From Taibaiella sp. (GTDB lineage: Bacteria > Bacteroidota > Bacteroidia > Chitinophagales > Chitinophagaceae): a stretch of 36,032 nt of DNA. The first letter of the stretch is position 1; the number at the start of each line of letters is the position of its first letter. The stretch spans positions 1 to 36,032 of the forward strand of contig JACMPD010000206.1 in assembly GCA_014377675.1 (NCBI GenBank), written 5' to 3'. The notes under the pieces are model-generated. The model did not search any database. It was not told the origin of the DNA and saw nothing but the letters and a program-made list of their open reading frames with translations. A program made the translations under genes and the position numbers. Shown here piece by piece: positions 32,959 to 36,032 of this stretch.

Positions 32959-33945
32959 TTAAACATTGTGCATCTCGTTATGCAGGTTCATTTTTTTAAG
33001 TATCTGATGTGCGACATCCATCGCCTTATATCCGTCAATTACTGATACCCTCGCAGGCGTATTATTAACAATGGATCGGGCAAAATCAGCAAGCTCCGTT
33101 CTTATTGCATTCACTTCAGTAACCTCAGGCATCTGCACTGAAATTATTTTAGTTTCGCCATTACCTATTTCAATCGGAAAATCCATCATCCCATTCTGCA
33201 TACCATTCTCCTTCAATCTGATAATCTCTGTCTTCTTTTCCAAAAAGTCGATACCAATATAGGCATCACGCTGAAAAAGCCGCACTTTGCGCATCTTTTT
33301 TAACGAGATGCGGCTACTAGTAAGGTTAGCCACACAACCGTTATCAAACTCAATACGGGCATTTGCAATATCCGGTGTTTCACTGATTACTGAAACACCG
33401 CTTGCTGAAATTCTTTTAACGGGAGACTTTACAAGGCACAAAACAATATCAATATCATGTATCATAAGATCATGGATTACAGATACATCCGTGCCACGTG
33501 GATTAAACTGAGCGAGCCTGTGCGCTTCAATAAACATCGGTTGAACATCCTGATCTTTAAGCGCAAGGAACGCAGGATTATACCGCTCCACATGCCCAAC
33601 CTGGCATTTTACGTTCGCCTCCCTTACAAGTTTCACTAATTCATTGCCTTCTTCAAGTGTATGTGCCAATGGCTTTTCAATAAAAACATGTTTACCAGCA
33701 AGCAAACACCTCTTGGCAAGCTGATAATGAGAAGAAGTTGTAGCCACAATATCTACTGCATCTACTGCGGCCACAAGTGTATCGATATCAGTATAACGTG
33801 GTACCTGAAACCTGGAAATAGTGGTGGCCGCCTGATCATTGTCAGGATCATAAAAACCAACGAGTTGTACCCCGCCAATATGCTGCCATTGTTCAATATG
33901 AATTTTGCCTAAATGTCCGGCTCCCAACACTCCAATCTTTAACAT
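32959..33945 (-). CDS. Gfo/Idh/MocA-family NAD(P)-dependent oxidoreductase
   Basis: 328 residues, cytoplasmic. Rossmann start KIGVLGAGHLGKIHIEQW, then the family hallmark HVFIEKPLAHTLEEG with its EKP catalytic Lys, CQVGHVERYNPAF, and SVIHDLMIHDIDIVL, which supplies the HDxxHD-type active-site segment. The substrate is a sugar or sugar nucleotide. In Porphyromonas, the related WbpB acts in A-LPS synthesis that anchors T9SS cargo, but orthology is not shown here. It heads the run to the lipoprotein and sugar transferase. Confidence 0.9.
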   Translation of the reverse strand: MLKIGVLGAGHLGKIHIEQWQHIGGVQLVGFYDPDNDQAATTISRFQVPRYTDIDTLVAAVDAVDIVATTSSHYQLAKRCLLAGKHVFIEKPLAHTLEEGNELVKLVREANVKCQVGHVERYNPAFLALKDQDVQPMFIEAHRLAQFNPRGTDVSVIHDLMIHDIDIVLCLVKSPVKRISASGVSVISETPDIANARIEFDNGCVANLTSSRISLKKMRKVRLFQRDAYIGIDFLEKKTEIIRLKENGMQNGMMDFPIEIGNGETKIISVQMPEVTEVNAIRTELADFARSIVNNTPARVSVIDGYKAMDVAHQILKKMNLHNEMHNV

Positions 33946-34022
33946 TAAATATTATACATTATATAATAGCCATAAATCATATTACAGTGCCGCAAGGTAC
34001 GAATTATAGCGCGGAAAAATGA

Positions 34023-34427
34023 TCACTGCTTAAATACTTTCTTGAGCCCATGCCCCATAACCGCTGCAAAAAAACCTGAGATAAAAACCGCTACAACAGC
34101 CTTCGCAAAATCAATAAGCAACAAAGCTATATAAGGACTCATACCGGGCTCCAGCTCACTGTTCAATTTAATAAACTGTTTATGGGAAGAGATATAGAAA
34201 CCGTAAAAACAGAAATGAATAACAGCGGTAGTAATGAAATTAAACCAACCTAATACGGACCCATGTAGAAAAAAACGCTCTTCAGCATATCTGAAAATGA
34301 AATACCCACAAATAATATAGCATAACAGCCATACCATCTGCTCGCCAAAATTGTTAAGCGGCAATAATGTGATAAAACCAAATACAGCACCAACAACCGA
34401 GAGCAATAACAAAAGCGTCCATTTCAT
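34023..34427 (-). CDS. Small polytopic membrane protein of unknown function
   Basis: The ATG at 34427 gives 134 residues starting MKWTLLLLLSVVGAVFGF; the track's start at 34514 would overlap the upstream gene by 71 bp. Four hydrophobic segments (about 4-22, 30-46, 58-76 and 100-122). No recognised motif. It lies 16 bp after the exported orphan, suggesting co-transcription, and 77 bp before the Gfo/Idh gene. Confidence 0.7.
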   Translation of the reverse strand: MKWTLLLLLSVVGAVFGFITLLPLNNFGEQMVWLLCYIICGYFIFRYAEERFFLHGSVLGWFNFITTAVIHFCFYGFYISSHKQFIKLNSELEPGMSPYIALLLIDFAKAVVAVFISGFFAAVMGHGLKKVFKQ

Positions 34428-34443
34428 CGAAATCAGCGATATA

Positions 34444-35346
34444 TTAATAATGCATACGTTCTTTAAAGCGGAAAATAACCTGTTTAATGTTATTAATCTT
34501 TGTAGTGCTGACAATTACTTCACAATCACTATTGTAAAAACGATAAGAAAACTCGTGACAATCTGGATCTAACAAAATTGATTTGTTCTTAGTAAGCAAC
34601 TTCCTCATAAATCCGATTTTGGTAGCGGCAGAGGGTTTATCAGAAATGTTAACCGGGTTAGTTTTAAAACACTTATCCGGATCATCCCCACCGGCTTCGG
34701 GGAAGTTTTTGGTCACTTTCCATTCCGGGAAATAAACGGAACGGCTCTTCAGTTTACCTGCTGCATTGTAAATAAATTTCTCCTCATGTACAATGTCTTT
34801 GTTATTGTCATTCAGCCTGATTTCTTTGTATTTCTGATTGTTTTTATTGAAATAACTACGTGTATAAAACTCCAGTGCTCCATTAAAATAAGAGACCTCT
34901 TTAATCACCTGTTCACCGTTCTTCTCCGTTACGTACTCAAACGTTTTTTTATAAGTTCGGTTAATCACTTTATTTTCATCAAGCTCATAGATAACCCTTC
35001 CCTTGTCATCATACTTATAATCTTTAACACCCGTCACAAGGTTATCCTTATACTCCTCGCACTTTGTTACTTTCTTTTTATCATTAAGATAGCTGGCAGT
35101 TTTATAAGTAATTTTATCATGGAATGGATACTCAACCTTTAGTATTGCCTGACTGTCGGGCGCTATAAAATATTTAACACTGTCAGCCAGAAAGAATTTA
35201 ACCGAATCTTGTAGCGTGTAACTGTAAGTATACTCATGAACCAATGTAGACGTTTTAAATGTAGTCCAACCACATTTAAAAGTTGACTGACTAAAAGAAA
35301 TAGTACTATTAACCACTAAAAAGAAGGCAAGAAAAAACAGCTTCAT
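34444..35346 (-). CDS. Exported protein of unknown function with YD-like repeats
   Basis: 300 residues. Signal peptide at residues 1-19 (MKLFFLAFFLVVNSTISFS). The middle (about 90-210) has beta-rich repeats in which each strand pair carries a YDDKGRVIYELDEN, FNKNNQKYKEIRLNDNN or YNAAGKLKSRSVYF pattern, as in MORN- or YD-type beta repeats. Cysteines flank the C-terminal part. Probably periplasmic or surface exposed. No catalytic motif. Starts a run with the small membrane protein. Confidence 0.75.
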   Translation of the reverse strand: MKLFFLAFFLVVNSTISFSQSTFKCGWTTFKTSTLVHEYTYSYTLQDSVKFFLADSVKYFIAPDSQAILKVEYPFHDKITYKTASYLNDKKKVTKCEEYKDNLVTGVKDYKYDDKGRVIYELDENKVINRTYKKTFEYVTEKNGEQVIKEVSYFNGALEFYTRSYFNKNNQKYKEIRLNDNNKDIVHEEKFIYNAAGKLKSRSVYFPEWKVTKNFPEAGGDDPDKCFKTNPVNISDKPSAATKIGFMRKLLTKNKSILLDPDCHEFSYRFYNSDCEVIVSTTKINNIKQVIFRFKERMHY

Positions 35347-35450
35347 CTATACAATTTGAGATTGGCTACAATATCGCTATAAACCATTAAAGAAGGAAAT
35401 TTTAGCCGAAATGTTTAAAAAAACTGCACTAAAACAAAAAACGAACACTT

Positions 35451-35490
35451 CCAAAAAAAAGAAAGACTGCTACGTAAACGGTAGCAGTCT
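35451..35490 (-). terminator. Strong rho-independent terminator of gldN
   Basis: Perfect 10-bp stem AGACTGCTAC/GTAGCAGTCT (35464-35473 and 35481-35490) with a 7-nt loop. On the minus strand it is followed by TTCTTTTTTTTGG. It begins 22 bp after the gldN stop, so gldN ends its transcript and the next genes need their own promoter. Confidence 0.9.
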
Positions 35491-35511
35491 TCCGAACTCA
35501 TTCAAAAAATA

Positions 35512-36032
35512 CTATGAAAATTTCCACAAATTTCTTTTGTAACGCTGTATCTCGCGCTCGATTCTGTTAGACTCCCTAATTTGAGCCTTACGTTCAGGAA
35601 ATTTGTCTTTAATGCTTTGATTTGCAGGATTTGATTCCTTAACTATCAAAGATTTAAAAGCGTGCTGAATAAATATATCATCGAAGCTGATGTTATACAA
35701 ATCGCGCTGAGGATCTACAACTTCCCTGGCTGCAAACAAACCACGGCAATTTTTAAAATTTAGAAAAAACGGATGGGAATCACTTATAAACACGCCTGAA
35801 GAGTTCTTCAACGCCCTAACCGGCCCAAAAGCAATAATTTCGGTCGTAACCCTTCCCCGGACTTTATCAAAGTAAATGTCCTCTTTCAATTCAAACCTAG
35901 TTATAGAATCCGGGTTGAACTGTGTCATCTCATTTTTAGTTCCGTATTGATCACCGTTTGAGTCAATCAGCGGCACGATTACACTGTCTTTGAATTTTTT
36001 CATCACGGCAGCGTAGGTCAGCTTTTTTGTAA
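35512..36032 (-). CDS. gldN: GldN/PorN, gliding and type IX secretion component (C-terminal part)
   Basis: Open at the right edge; the last 173 residues are visible. The track's start (GTG at 36006) is internal, since the frame continues upstream as TKKLTYAAV. Matches to GldN/PorN are the LTYAAVMMKK-type segment, ITRFELKEDIYFDKVRGR and FGPVR, PQRDLYNISFDDIFIQHAFKS, and the ending IEREIQRYKRNLWKF. GldN is a periplasmic protein that, with the lipoprotein GldK, forms the ring of the type IX secretion system (with GldL and GldM in the inner membrane); those genes are expected upstream beyond this window. Followed by a strong terminator. Confidence 0.85.
   Translation of the reverse strand, partial: TKKLTYAAVMKKFKDSVIVPLIDSNGDQYGTKNEMTQFNPDSITRFELKEDIYFDKVRGRVTTEIIAFGPVRALKNSSGVFISDSHPFFLNFKNCRGLFAAREVVDPQRDLYNISFDDIFIQHAFKSLIVKESNPANQSIKDKFPERKAQIRESNRIEREIQRYKRNLWKFS

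Overview
The window looks like chromosomal DNA of a member of the Bacteroidota, most likely a Chitinophagaceae or Sphingobacteriales relative. The support is a C-terminal GldN fragment (gliding/type IX secretion), remnants of type IX secretion cargo with C-terminal sorting domains, DUF4476 and YkuD_2 proteins, an MbnP-like lipoprotein, several promoter elements of the Bacteroidota form TAnnTTTG, and weak Shine-Dalgarno sequences. There is no prophage, CRISPR array, rRNA, tRNA or intact transposon that I can see. Most of the window is housekeeping and cell-envelope metabolism in short operons on both strands.

Layout. 1-5.0 kb (minus): the start of a long exported orphan protein that the ORF track misses because it runs off the window, a proline-rich DUF1573 protein, and a two-gene operon of an MbnP-like lipoprotein and a di-heme peroxidase of the MauG/CcpA/MbnH group. 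5.1-7.9 kb (plus): glutamine-dependent NAD synthetase and a DUF4476 protein, each followed by a clear terminator. 7.9-10.9 kb (minus): a dedA-like gene, an MFS transporter, an exported orphan and a small membrane protein. 11-12.4 kb: a sugar-1-phosphate nucleotidyltransferase, divergent from the membrane protein across a perfect inverted repeat, and a convergent SanA-like protein. 12.5-15.7 kb: argS and lpxK, convergent, separated by an unusual 33-bp tandem-repeat/inverted-repeat block. 15.8-19.1 kb (minus): a shattered T9SS cargo gene, a leaderless (no signal peptide) trypsin-fold protease, ribF and a small alpha/beta hydrolase. 19.2-22 kb (plus): an FMN reductase, a CE2-like esterase and an L,D-transpeptidase-fold protein. 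22.1-28.7 kb (plus): a long run of SDR, thioesterase, cinA, aroK, DUF423 protein, kdsB, a truncated Omp28-like remnant, a kdnB-like dehydrogenase, a FabZ-like hotdog protein and a small membrane protein. 28.7-29.7 kb (minus): polyprenyl diphosphate synthase. 29.8-30.6 kb (plus): a 50-residue membrane ORF and a frameshifted YdeI-family gene. 30.6-36 kb (minus): an initiating sugar-phosphate transferase, a lipoprotein, a Gfo/Idh/MocA oxidoreductase, two orphan envelope proteins, and the gldN fragment with a strong terminator.

How the genes fit together. Lipid A/Kdo assembly is represented by lpxK, kdsB and kdnB; the last two lie close together and suggest that 8-amino-8-deoxy-Kdo may be made. 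Exopolysaccharide or O-antigen-type glycan synthesis is represented by the sugar transferase with its oxidoreductase and lipoprotein. Copper handling or oxidative modification is suggested by the MbnP/MbnH-like pair. At least three genes are broken: two T9SS-type cargo remnants and one single-base frameshift.

No clearly new multi-gene system can be demonstrated here. The points most worth a second look are the MbnP/MbnH-like pair, the kdsB-kdnB neighbourhood, the cytoplasmic-looking serine protease, the argS-lpxK repeat block and the decayed secretion cargo genes.
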